A DNA stretch of 50,273 nt. Origin: Litoribrevibacter albus. Its GTDB lineage: Bacteria > Pseudomonadota > Gammaproteobacteria > Pseudomonadales > Litoribrevibacteraceae. Below the pieces are notes generated by a model. It was not told where the DNA came from and made no database searches. It was given only the letters and a program-made list of their open reading frames with translations. The stretch covers positions 1 through 50,273 of the forward strand of contig NZ_BSNM01000025.1 of assembly GCF_030159995.1 (NCBI RefSeq). The letters run 5' to 3'. Within the stretch, counting starts at the first letter, position 1; each line of letters begins with the position of its first letter. Both the position numbers and the translations under genes were made by a program. Positions 24,896-33,552 of the stretch are shown in pieces.

Positions 24896-26021
24896 ACCAA
24901 AATAACACTCCGATAAGTATAAACATCAAATAATTTGTAAAGAATGGACTAAAAAGTATCGATAAAAAAGCACTAGAAAATGTACAAAATAAGCCTCTTG
25001 AGAAAGTAGATTCAGACCAACCGCGCCAACTTAAAATAAAATACCATAAATGAGAAAGAAAAAGTAACAAGACTGGTAATCCAGCAACATATCCAAACCA
25101 TAACATAGAATTATGCAGAGCAACTTCTTCACCTTCTCCGTAAACCTTTATGGCCATTATATGCTCCCAGTGATTGGGCCCATGTCCTATAGGACTAGAT
25201 AAGATTTGTTTAGCTGCAACAACATAGCCAGAGAGTCTTTCAGCAACAGTCCCACCACCTAAAAAGTGAAAATCATCTAACGCTGAAAGAAAAAACAAAG
25301 GAAGGATAGAAATAGAGATAAAAATAATAAAGCTTGAGAATAACTTATAAGAAAACCTATTAATAAAAAAAATAAAACTCAAGAAAAAAGCAAGATAACT
25401 AGCTCTAGCGCCAGTCAAATAAAGTGCGTAGAACAGCACTAAAACAGAAAAAAGCTTAAAAAACCAGTTTCTAATCAAAATAAAAGATAAAAATATACCA
25501 CTATTTATTAGCCCACCAAACTCTCCAAATCCATAATACCAGGTAGTAAGTCTCGGATAAGGGTAGTTAAAAAATAAAAGAAACTTATCTGAAAATCTAT
25601 CTTTAGAAAATACAGCTCGTCCAAAAAAATCATAAGAACCAAAAGAATATTTTAATATTTGAAACACACCAACAAACAGTGATAAAAACAAAATAACTCT
25701 CAAAAGGACAAAGAAAGAACTAACACCTAAATTTAAAACAGAATACGAACATGAAAAGAGTAACAATAGCAAGAAAAAAAACTGAATAGATATTAAAACA
25801 TCATAATAAAAAGGAAAAAACACCAAATACAAAAATGAAATCAAAATCAATAACAAATAAAATAAATTAGTACGTCTCGTTAATACCACCCTGTATATAC
25901 ACAAAATAAATAAAAAACCAGCGAATAAGTGTCTATAGTCATAGATCGGTAACAACAGAATAACTATCAACAGCAATAAAGTTATCCTTCCTAGACTAAC
26001 TGAGTAACCATTAACCTCCAT
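24861..26021 (-). CDS. wzy: O-antigen/polysaccharide polymerase (Wzy-like)
   Basis: This 386-residue inner membrane protein has about 10-12 hydrophobic helices and one larger periplasmic loop (about 255-300) that ends in HNSMLWFGYVAG, the Wzy/ligase-type HN motif. There is little sequence identity to characterised Wzy proteins, which is normal. It would polymerise the repeat units at the periplasmic face. The gene is 4 bases downstream of the Wzx gene. GC is very low. Confidence 0.8.
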   Translation of the reverse strand: MEVNGYSVSLGRITLLLLIVILLLPIYDYRHLFAGFLFILCIYRVVLTRRTNLFYLLLILISFLYLVFFPFYYDVLISIQFFFLLLLLFSCSYSVLNLGVSSFFVLLRVILFLSLFVGVFQILKYSFGSYDFFGRAVFSKDRFSDKFLLFFNYPYPRLTTWYYGFGEFGGLINSGIFLSFILIRNWFFKLFSVLVLFYALYLTGARASYLAFFLSFIFFINRFSYKLFSSFIIFISISILPLFFLSALDDFHFLGGGTVAERLSGYVVAAKQILSSPIGHGPNHWEHIMAIKVYGEGEEVALHNSMLWFGYVAGLPVLLLFLSHLWYFILSWRGWSESTFSRGLFCTFSSAFLSILFSPFFTNYLMFILIGVLFWYVRNREKYSFC

Positions 26022-26025
26022 AGAC

Positions 26026-27372
26026 CTATCTACTCAACCCTCTAATAAAGAAAACAACTCTGTCCTTATAAATAAAAATAAAAATAATGGAAAAGAAAAT
26101 TGAAACAAGAACCGAAACCACAAGAAACCCAGAGAAAAAATAAATAAAATAGTAAATCAAACATAAAAAAAGAAAGCCTACCCCAACTTCATTCTGCCTC
26201 CTAACAAAATAAAACCTTATTAAATTAATGAAAATATTAGAAATAATATAAGAATAAAATGCCCCTTCAAAACCGTAGAATTTAATCAAAACAGGTGAAA
26301 CAGCAATCGCAATTAAAACTTGAAAAACACTAAGCCGAAAATCAAGTCTGTGTTTACCACCATATTGCAACATCGAAGCTAAAGGGCCAGTAATAACATT
26401 ATATAAAGTTGCAAAAATTCCCAACTTAACACAAAGAGAAATAACAGAGGGATCAAGATTATAATCCGCCCTACTAATTATAAAATATTCCTTTATAAAC
26501 CACTCAATAAACGGGAATAATATAATTGCCAAAGAACCCAAAACCACAACGTATCCAGAGTAGAAATTTATAACAAAACCAGAATCCTCCTTATACTTGG
26601 AAAAAACTGTTATGAAATATGGATTAATCGCTGAAAGAAGCATTGATGGAATAACAGTCAAAGAAATAATAATCGAATATAAAGCGACATTTGACTTATC
26701 TAAAAATACTGCAATAACAAACTTATCTATTTGAGATACAATAACGAGAATCATCCCGATAGAAGTCATATTGAATAGAAAATCCCTATCTACATCTTTA
26801 ATTAGCTCTTGTACTTGACTCTCACCCCGCTCAATATAGGACACATAAATTAAAGTTACTAAAGAAGCGATTAAAAAACCTAGAGATACAGCTACACCCT
26901 GGTATTCAGAAACCCCAAGATATATAACAAGAAAAAATACTAATGGGTAAAATATTGAGCGTAAGTACGACTCTTTTCTTCCTAGACCCATAACGCGTAT
27001 TTCTGAAAAACGAAGAGACAGCAGGACGTGAAAAGGAAAAGATAACGCCAGCAAAACAAAACTAATAAAGTCAAATCTTTCTAAAAAAGAAAAAAACTCA
27101 TTTATGACACCACATAAAATTAAAGCAACCAAAACAAAAAATAAATAAAAGTAAAATCTCTTATTAAAGTTAACAGCTGATTTTGATTCTTTAACTACAA
27201 GAGCCGGTGCTGATGAAATAAAATAAACCCCAAAAAAAGCATACAACCCCATAAACAATACATATTCACCCAAGAAAATAGGATCTATAATAATGGGAGC
27301 CAACAACAGGAAAGAGATACGTAAGACCTTGTCAACACCAAAAGTTAAGATATAAACAAAAACATTTATCAC
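26026..27372 (-). CDS. wzx: polysaccharide flippase (Wzx-like)
   Basis: This 448-residue protein has about 12-14 hydrophobic helices in two halves, as in the MATE-related oligosaccharide flippases. It would turn lipid-linked repeat units over the inner membrane. It starts with GTG, overlapping the sulfotransferase stop by 4 bases (GTGA), so translation is coupled. The gene is one of the most AT-rich in the window; one 60-base line counted by hand near 26050 holds only 11 G or C. No substrate can be inferred. Confidence 0.83.
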   Translation of the reverse strand: MINVFVYILTFGVDKVLRISFLLLAPIIIDPIFLGEYVLFMGLYAFFGVYFISSAPALVVKESKSAVNFNKRFYFYLFFVLVALILCGVINEFFSFLERFDFISFVLLALSFPFHVLLSLRFSEIRVMGLGRKESYLRSIFYPLVFFLVIYLGVSEYQGVAVSLGFLIASLVTLIYVSYIERGESQVQELIKDVDRDFLFNMTSIGMILVIVSQIDKFVIAVFLDKSNVALYSIIISLTVIPSMLLSAINPYFITVFSKYKEDSGFVINFYSGYVVVLGSLAIILFPFIEWFIKEYFIISRADYNLDPSVISLCVKLGIFATLYNVITGPLASMLQYGGKHRLDFRLSVFQVLIAIAVSPVLIKFYGFEGAFYSYIISNIFINLIRFYFVRRQNEVGVGFLFLCLIYYFIYFFSGFLVVSVLVSIFFSIIFIFIYKDRVVFFIRGLSR

Positions 27373-28274
27373 TTAGTTATCACCCTTATTAAATAATATA
27401 AAGGGTCTGCGAATAACCTGACAAATATCGAGTGATACCACTTAAAAACTGCATTACTAGATTTACCAATATTTATCTTTATAACTCCTGTATTGAATCT
27501 AACAGGGTTACCTGCCACCTGATGGTTCTCATTGACTTCAAAGCTCTTAGATGAATCTAAACTAGATAAAAGCTCTACGTTTGGTTTATACCCCATAAAG
27601 TCCAAGAATTCAGAATAAATACCTCCTGGATTATTAACAAAATCCTCATAAAAAACAGGCTTCACTTTTGCCTTTCCTTTTACTAAAAACATAATAAGAA
27701 ATAGCATATTAGTAAAAACCCATTCAAGAGTCGAAAATATAACTGACTGCTTTTCCATATAAGTGATTTTTCCAGTTATTTCTGGTCTCCTCTTGGGAAC
27801 CAACCATGAAATAACAACATCCTTCGGCTTACGAATGAACCATACAACTTTATTTTCGTGAATCTTTGAAAACAAAAAAACGTAAGAAAGATGTTTAGAT
27901 GAGTCAATTAAATTACTTACTTTTGATTTTTCAAAAGCGTAGTTATAAGTGGACAATATATTATTTATAAAAGGATCATCAACATTAGCGGGTTTTAAGA
28001 ATATATATTTATATAAATATCTAATTCTATCAATTTTATTCTGACTATCAATTATTGAGCCACATTCGCTTACATGCTTAAAATTCCCGCTCCAGAAATC
28101 GCATTCTCCACCAACTTTTCCACATGAACATAGCTCATTATCCCGGATCATTCGGGTATAATAGTAACGCATTTCACCAAGCCCGAAAAACCTAGGGTCT
28201 TGTGATAATAATTGTTCAAAAATTGTTGAGCCGCTACGACTTGAAGAGGCAATAAATACTACTTTATTTACCAA
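27369..28274 (-). CDS. PAPS-dependent sulfotransferase
   Basis: This 301-residue protein's N-terminal SSSRSGSTIFEQLL is the 5'-phosphosulfate-binding loop of the sulfotransferase superfamily. The central IDSSKHL and VVWFIRKPKDVVISWL form the 3'-phosphate-binding region, with the Arg and the Ser-type residues expected. It would transfer sulfate from PAPS to a sugar hydroxyl and release PAP. I prefer the TTG at 28274, preceded by TGGAGG 9 bases upstream; an upstream GTG at 28295 would give a longer form, but its residues 3-7 are encoded by that ribosome site. It overlaps the glycosyltransferase gene by 7 bases. It has no signal peptide, so sulfation would occur in the cytoplasm before flipping. 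Confidence 0.82.
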   Translation of the reverse strand: MVNKVVFIASSSRSGSTIFEQLLSQDPRFFGLGEMRYYYTRMIRDNELCSCGKVGGECDFWSGNFKHVSECGSIIDSQNKIDRIRYLYKYIFLKPANVDDPFINNILSTYNYAFEKSKVSNLIDSSKHLSYVFLFSKIHENKVVWFIRKPKDVVISWLVPKRRPEITGKITYMEKQSVIFSTLEWVFTNMLFLIMFLVKGKAKVKPVFYEDFVNNPGGIYSEFLDFMGYKPNVELLSSLDSSKSFEVNENHQVAGNPVRFNTGVIKINIGKSSNAVFKWYHSIFVRLFADPLYYLIRVITK

Positions 28275-29155
28275 AAAAAACGTCCTCCAGAGCACAATTC
28301 ATTTATACTTATTTTCAATCTACGCATAAAAGAGTATTTTTCTTGATGAGTGTTATCTATTAACGCCATTTTATTAATCTTAAGTACAGTTTTAAATGAC
28401 TTTGTTTTCAACAATATAAGAACACTCCATGCGAGCAATGTTATTATATATGCAGGATAAATAAAGTATTTCTTTGTAATGAAAACTCTAGATGTATACA
28501 TCCCTCTCCACTTTTCGAATGAGTTCTGCCTACCTCGAACATCTACCATATGATAAATTTTAAACAATGGATGATAGATAATAGTATTTCCATATATTTC
28601 CCTATACCTTATTGACAAGTCCAACTCTTCCATTCCATAAAAAAACTTATCCCCAAAACCTCCCAATGCCTTGAAATAGTTAAATTTAAAAATAAAAGCA
28701 GTTCCAATAAAGTAAGTAGGTGAAAACTCTTTATTTGTATAGAGCAGCCTCCTAGGTCCTGGGAATTCATGGTGCAGCTTTTGCTTAGAATAATGGTTAT
28801 AAACATTACTTGCCAATACACCAACATCCTTTTGATGCATATAATTACATAAATCTAAAATATCTGTATATTCATCAAGATATGCATCATCATCAATAAA
28901 TAGGACATAATCCACTGGACTTAATAGTGAAAAGGCATAATTTCTCCCTTTCGCAACACCTAAGTTTTGTTCACTCAAATTTACCTTTACATTATCGAAT
29001 TGATTAAGTTCAGAATATACTCCAATTTTGCTTTTCTTAGAGGAATTATCTAATACCAAAACCTCTTCAAAGTCATAAGCACCAACTAATGACTTAACAT
29101 TCTGAACTGCTAGATCACAGCGCTCATAACTAATTATTACAACCGAAATTTTCAT
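28268..29155 (-). CDS. family 2 glycosyltransferase, rhamnosyltransferase-like
   Basis: This 295-residue protein starts 'MKISVVIISYERCDLAVQN', the usual GT2 strand. The DxD motif is seen in LFIDDDAYLDEY (about residue 90) and the acceptor-side 'FYGMEELDLSIRYREI' follows. A C-terminal hydrophobic helix (about 228-245) could anchor it. The ATG at 29155 suits the family; an in-frame GTG at 29167 has AGGA only 3 bases upstream. Translation is probably coupled to the gene before it (26-base overlap). The sugar is unknown. Confidence 0.85.
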   Translation of the reverse strand: MKISVVIISYERCDLAVQNVKSLVGAYDFEEVLVLDNSSKKSKIGVYSELNQFDNVKVNLSEQNLGVAKGRNYAFSLLSPVDYVLFIDDDAYLDEYTDILDLCNYMHQKDVGVLASNVYNHYSKQKLHHEFPGPRRLLYTNKEFSPTYFIGTAFIFKFNYFKALGGFGDKFFYGMEELDLSIRYREIYGNTIIYHPLFKIYHMVDVRGRQNSFEKWRGMYTSRVFITKKYFIYPAYIITLLAWSVLILLKTKSFKTVLKINKMALIDNTHQEKYSFMRRLKISINELCSGGRFFW

Positions 29156-30194
29156 CAAGTAACTCACTTTTCCTTACTGATAGGTTATAAGCACTAAAGC
29201 TTTTAGCATACTCTTTTCTAGCTAAAACTCTAACAGGACTATAAAAACGCTCAATATTCTCAGCTATCTTTATCAGCGTAGTCTTCCAATCAACCTCGGA
29301 CGCACCTTCGCAAAGCTTTACACCAAAAGAACCTATAGCCTCTGGTACGCCAAAAGAAGACTCTACTAAAACTAGCTTCCCCCTACTCAAAGCCTCTACT
29401 AATGGAATACCGAATGTTTCATGCTTTGATGGGTGAACAAAGAAATTACAACCATCATAGAGCTTAATAAGCTCATACTCATTTCTAGCACCTACATATA
29501 GGACGTCATCATCGCTTAAATTTTGATCATAGCCACTACCAACAACTACCAGCTTTACTTCAGGAACATGTAATCTGAGCCGATCTACTACTTCGCGAAA
29601 AACCTGAACAAACCATTCCACTCTTTTAATTGGATCATTATTAGAGATAACCAAAATATAGTTTGTCTCGGAAGTAACGACTTCCTTCGAAGTAACCTCA
29701 TTAGAATCAATAAAATAACTATCAGATATCGTATTATTAATGACGTTTAAACTACTAAACTTGGAGAACTTTAGAGTTTTTAGAACATTTTCTTTGGTGC
29801 TAGTACTTGGAAAATACAAACATCTAAACACAAAGCTAAAATTACTTACAACAAACTTTTCAACCATCCTTTTCTTATTACACAAATCAGGAAAGGTCCA
29901 AGGAAGATCGCCATGAATAAAGCAATTAGTCTTGCGTCGTAAGACAGTCAACAAAAGTAGTAAAAATATTTTTACAGGATTAACTGGGAAATAATTATAA
30001 ACAATGATTATATCCCTAGAAAAAAGGGCTAAAAATAATATTTTATACTGTTCAAACCTTTTTCCACCTAGGCCAGTACTTATAATTTTCGAATCTAAAT
30101 TCTTACATTTAAAAACCTTAGTCAGATTCTCAGCTACTATAGCCGGCCCATGTTTTTTCACCCCCACTGAATCGTCAATAATAAAAATACTCAC
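29130..30194 (-). CDS. family 4 glycosyltransferase
   Basis: This 354-residue GT-B protein has the donor-site pattern 'FFVHPSKHETFGIPLVEALS' with the conserved Glu, and 'ILVISNNDPIKRVEWFVQVF' before it. The N-terminal hydrophobic patch (about residues 60-85) may touch the membrane. The start is the GTG at 30194, because a strong AGGAGG lies 4 bases upstream and the first residues then read 'SIFIIDDSVGVKKHGPA'; a longer frame from 30269 would overlap the dehydratase gene by 56 bases with no ribosome site. It is 19 bases downstream of the dehydratase gene. Confidence 0.86.
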   Translation of the reverse strand: MSIFIIDDSVGVKKHGPAIVAENLTKVFKCKNLDSKIISTGLGGKRFEQYKILFLALFSRDIIIVYNYFPVNPVKIFLLLLLTVLRRKTNCFIHGDLPWTFPDLCNKKRMVEKFVVSNFSFVFRCLYFPSTSTKENVLKTLKFSKFSSLNVINNTISDSYFIDSNEVTSKEVVTSETNYILVISNNDPIKRVEWFVQVFREVVDRLRLHVPEVKLVVVGSGYDQNLSDDDVLYVGARNEYELIKLYDGCNFFVHPSKHETFGIPLVEALSRGKLVLVESSFGVPEAIGSFGVKLCEGASEVDWKTTLIKIAENIERFYSPVRVLARKEYAKSFSAYNLSVRKSELLDENFGCNN

Positions 30195-30213
30195 GATACC
30201 TCCTAGCCATGAA

Positions 30214-31311
30214 TCATCCTCTATTACTCTCTTTATCACCAGGCCAATAGCGCTGATCCGGTATTTCAAGATTTTCCTCGAGGATTTTTCGGCTAACTAG
30301 ATATTCCTTAATCTCCTCAACACTCATTCTAGGTTCTTCTTCAGAGATATATGGTCTTTCTATTTGGCCACTAATAAAATTTTCATACATATATTCAATG
30401 TCGTTGTAAATACCTTTGAAAGCTGGAAGAACACTAAAATACTTATCTAATTCTACTGTTCTCCTAGTTTCCTCAGAGCTCATCAGCTCTTCATATAGTT
30501 TTTCTCCAGGCTTCAAACCAATGATCTTAATATTCGTTCTGTTTTTACCTTCAAGGGTAGGTGATAAGATTTCAATCATTGCCTTAGCAAGATCCAAAAT
30601 AGAGAGTACAGGCATTTTAGTAACAAATACTTCACCTCCCTTAGCGATCTCAGCAGACTCCAAAACTAAAGAGACAGCTTCCTCTACAGTCATCACAAAA
30701 CGAGTCATATCTTTATGTGTTAAAGTTATATCTTTACCTTCTTGAATTTGTTTCTTAAATATAGGAACAACAGATCCTCTAGAGCCTAAAACATTCCCGA
30801 ACCTCGTTGAAGTAAATATAGTTTTAGACTTTCTTTGGGTACTATTAGCCGCTGTTACGAGTCTTTCACCCATTAACTTAGACGTTCCCATCACATTAGT
30901 TGGATTAACTGCTTTATCAGAACTAGTAAATATAACTCTCTCAACCTCATTTCTGATTGCCGCATTTATCACATTTTGCACACCGACTATATTATTCTGT
31001 ATAACTTGGTCCGGGGATCTTTCACTTAATACAACATGTTTCATGGCCGCAGTATGAAACACTATGTCCACGCCAGAGAATTTCTTAATCAGTTCATTCT
31101 CATCTTTAATATCGGCGACATAGAAATGACTGCGAGGATCAGCAAGGTATTTTTGGTCCTGGAAAAATAGTTCACTTTCATTATTATCAATTCCAACAAC
31201 CTCTTTTGGCTTATATGGACCATTTATATTTAAGAGCTGACTTATAATTTGTTTACCAACCGTTCCACATGAACCAGTTACGAGTATTGTCTTATTTTCA
31301 AATTTTTTCAT
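30214..31311 (-). CDS. UDP-GlcNAc 4,6-dehydratase-type SDR (CapD/PseB-like)
   Basis: This 365-residue short-chain dehydrogenase has NAD-binding TGSCGTVGKQ at about 13-22. The family hallmark 'SSDKAVNPTNVMGTSKLMGE' includes the catalytic Lys and the MGxxK region of soluble CapD/PseB/FlaA1 proteins. 'TRFGNVLGSRGSVVPIF' and 'LKPGEKLYEELMS' are also typical. The membrane domain of long CapD forms is absent. It probably makes a 4-keto-6-deoxy UDP-HexNAc used for a deoxy or amino sugar of the repeat unit. No aminotransferase or reductase to finish such a pathway is in the window. The start overlaps the epimerase end by 14 bases. Confidence 0.87.
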   Translation of the reverse strand: MKKFENKTILVTGSCGTVGKQIISQLLNINGPYKPKEVVGIDNNESELFFQDQKYLADPRSHFYVADIKDENELIKKFSGVDIVFHTAAMKHVVLSERSPDQVIQNNIVGVQNVINAAIRNEVERVIFTSSDKAVNPTNVMGTSKLMGERLVTAANSTQRKSKTIFTSTRFGNVLGSRGSVVPIFKKQIQEGKDITLTHKDMTRFVMTVEEAVSLVLESAEIAKGGEVFVTKMPVLSILDLAKAMIEILSPTLEGKNRTNIKIIGLKPGEKLYEELMSSEETRRTVELDKYFSVLPAFKGIYNDIEYMYENFISGQIERPYISEEEPRMSVEEIKEYLVSRKILEENLEIPDQRYWPGDKESNRG

Positions 31312-32278
31312 TGATAAAATCTCGGACTGTTAAATTAATTCCGGTTTTCAAAGAGGTTTCTGCTCTCCAACCAAGTAGCTTTTTAGCCTTAGACGTATCA
31401 GAAAAATTTCTTTGAACATCGCCTAACCTAAAAGGAGATAATTCGATGCCAACAGGTAAAATATTGTTTTCTTTCAATGAATCTATAATTAACATTGAAA
31501 TTTCAGAAACTGTTGTTTCTTTATTTGTCGCAATTTGAAAAATTTCACCTCCAACACCAGAAACCCTTGCCGCCTTATTAATTGCCTTTATTAAGTCATC
31601 TATATAAATAAAATCCCTAGTTTGACTACCATCGCCATATATTTCTAACGGTTTAGCATCCATGGCACGTTTTATAAATTTCGCAACGACACTACTCTTA
31701 TGAGCAGACCCTGGACCATATACGTTACCAAACCTAAGGACAACAGTATCGACACCAAAAGTTCTATAATAGGCTGAACAATATCCTTCACCAGCCAATT
31801 TACTAGCGCCATAAGGAGATACCGGATGAGGTGCTAATTCTTCATGAATTGGAGGACTTACTTCACCAATAGGAGCTCCACTAGAAGCAAATACAACTCG
31901 TAATACATTCTGAGTTCGAGCTGCCTCTAAAACATTAAAAGTTCCAATTACATTATTCTCACAGTCCATTCTAGGGTTATCTACAGAAGGTGCTACACCT
32001 GTATTAGCAGCTAAATGAACAATAATCTCGACGTCTTTACTTAATTTTTTAACTAGATCGGCATCTAAAATATCTCCTTGAACGAACTGCACTAAAGAAT
32101 CGGAATATTTTATATTTTGAGGATCAATTTCCTCAAATTTACAAATTTGCGCTAAATCGTGTTTAGTACCAACAGTTAAATTATCTAAAATTATTATTTT
32201 ATTATTAGTATCAGCTAGTAAATTTTTAACTAACGAGAGACCTATAAAACCACAACCACCTGTAATTAACCATTTCAT
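31298..32278 (-). CDS. NAD-dependent sugar epimerase/dehydratase
   Basis: This 326-residue SDR has ITGGCGFIGL at the N-terminus, the active-site Ser in FASSGAPIGE, and PYGASK as the Tyr/Lys pair (about 155). It is similar to UDP-glucose/GlcNAc 4-epimerases and UDP-glucuronate-type enzymes; the exact substrate is not clear. The expected 'SSSxxVYG' is changed to SSGAPIG. The ATG at 32278 overlaps the stop of the sqdB-like gene (ATGA); a GTG two codons earlier is less likely. It may act on the same nucleotide sugars as the neighbouring SDR enzymes. Confidence 0.83.
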   Translation of the reverse strand: MKWLITGGCGFIGLSLVKNLLADTNNKIIILDNLTVGTKHDLAQICKFEEIDPQNIKYSDSLVQFVQGDILDADLVKKLSKDVEIIVHLAANTGVAPSVDNPRMDCENNVIGTFNVLEAARTQNVLRVVFASSGAPIGEVSPPIHEELAPHPVSPYGASKLAGEGYCSAYYRTFGVDTVVLRFGNVYGPGSAHKSSVVAKFIKRAMDAKPLEIYGDGSQTRDFIYIDDLIKAINKAARVSGVGGEIFQIATNKETTVSEISMLIIDSLKENNILPVGIELSPFRLGDVQRNFSDTSKAKKLLGWRAETSLKTGINLTVRDFINEKI

Positions 32279-33462
32279 CCCCACTTAACCCCTTTAAAAA
32301 TAACATCCGTTCTTATATTTTCTTTATAAGACTCCACTATCTTGAATAAGCCATTCATGACTTCATCAGTTAGATAATTAGGGGTAACTCCTATATCTTT
32401 AAGCCCTTGATACTTCGGATTATAGTAGTGCTCTTCTGCTTCTTTTCTAGGATTATCAATTGACTTAATTTCTACATTATGACCTCTTAAATCTCCCACC
32501 CTCTTTGTTATTTCAGCTAACTCATTAACACTAAAGGTTTCCATTATTTGGTTAAATATTCTTAATTCACCTGTAGAAGCTGGCGATCTTTCAGATGCAT
32601 GAATACATTGAAGAGTATCCTTAATATTTAGGTAGCCTCTCGTCTGCCCACCTTTACCATATACAGTCAAAGGATAGTCAGAAACGGCTTGAGTAACAAA
32701 ACGATTCACAATAGTGCCGAACACTTCGTCATAGTTAAAAATTGTCCTTAATCTTTTATCGATATTAGACTCTTCCGTCTCTATACCATATACAGGACCT
32801 TGCATTAAATCCGTTACTTTAAGATCCCACATTCGTACTGCAAACCAAATTAAATCTGTATCCATTACTTTAGTTGTATGATAGAGACTTCCTGCTGCTC
32901 TAGGGAAAAGAAAACGGCCTTCTCGACCATTATGCTGAATATTTATCCATCCTTCCTCGATATCAATATTCGGAGTTCCATATTCCCCCATAGTACCCAA
33001 TTTTATTATATGAGTATCTCGTGCATGATCACGTACAGCCCATAATAAATTATTTGTAACCCTAAGATTATTTACAACTGTAAAATCAGCACGTTTATAA
33101 TCAATCAATGAATAAGGAGCAGAAGGCTGCTCTGCATAATGAACTACTGTTGACGGCACCCCTGTAAATCCCGTACTAACAGACCAAGAATATTCAACCC
33201 TACCATCAAATAATCCCCTCATCAGCTCAGGATTTGATAAGTCTCCTAAAACAACCTTAATCTCGTAGCCTGTTCTTTCATACCAAATCTTTGCACGCTC
33301 AATCAAACTTGGTACCGAATACAGCATTCCAGAATCAAGCTCTAAACAAGCATTTCTACGAAAGTAATTATCAACAACAGTAACTTCATAACCCCTGTTT
33401 GAAAAATACATTGCCGTTGGCCATCCTAAATAGCCATCGCCACCTAAAATCAAAACATGCAT
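32275..33462 (-). CDS. sqdB: UDP-sulfoquinovose synthase (SqdB/SQD1 type)
   Basis: This 395-residue enzyme has the nucleotide-binding loop GGDGYLGW at residues 7-14. The SQD1 family hallmarks are 'KLGTMGEYGTPNIDIEEG' with the catalytic Thr, 'LYHTTKVMD' with the Tyr and Lys, 'YAEQPSAPYSLIDYKRA' and 'TDLMQGPVYGIETEE'. These match plant SQD1 and bacterial SqdB, which add sulfite to UDP-glucose to give UDP-sulfoquinovose. Length is as in the family. The ribosome site TAGGAG lies 6 bases upstream. The genes that make sulfolipid (SqdX, SqdC/D) are not nearby; instead it sits inside a Wzx/Wzy polysaccharide cluster. The product is thus probably a sulfonated sugar in a surface polymer. Function in the polymer is inference. 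Confidence 0.9.
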   Translation of the reverse strand: MHVLILGGDGYLGWPTAMYFSNRGYEVTVVDNYFRRNACLELDSGMLYSVPSLIERAKIWYERTGYEIKVVLGDLSNPELMRGLFDGRVEYSWSVSTGFTGVPSTVVHYAEQPSAPYSLIDYKRADFTVVNNLRVTNNLLWAVRDHARDTHIIKLGTMGEYGTPNIDIEEGWINIQHNGREGRFLFPRAAGSLYHTTKVMDTDLIWFAVRMWDLKVTDLMQGPVYGIETEESNIDKRLRTIFNYDEVFGTIVNRFVTQAVSDYPLTVYGKGGQTRGYLNIKDTLQCIHASERSPASTGELRIFNQIMETFSVNELAEITKRVGDLRGHNVEIKSIDNPRKEAEEHYYNPKYQGLKDIGVTPNYLTDEVMNGLFKIVESYKENIRTDVIFKGVKWG

Positions 33463-33552
33463 AACTAACTCCTAAGTCAATAGGGATATTGAGAATCTAA
33501 ACTAAATATAAAAATCGGTATAAATCGCCCACACTCTAATTATTAAGCAATT

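Noticed and set aside
28272-28280. T8 run at the sulfotransferase start as a phase switch
   Set aside because: With the preferred TTG start, the run is before or at the start codon and slippage would not shift the frame. It would mainly change ribosome spacing.
32275-33462. Sulfolipid (SQDG) synthesis locus
   Set aside because: No SqdX-, SqdC- or SqdD-like gene is adjacent; the neighbours are polysaccharide genes.
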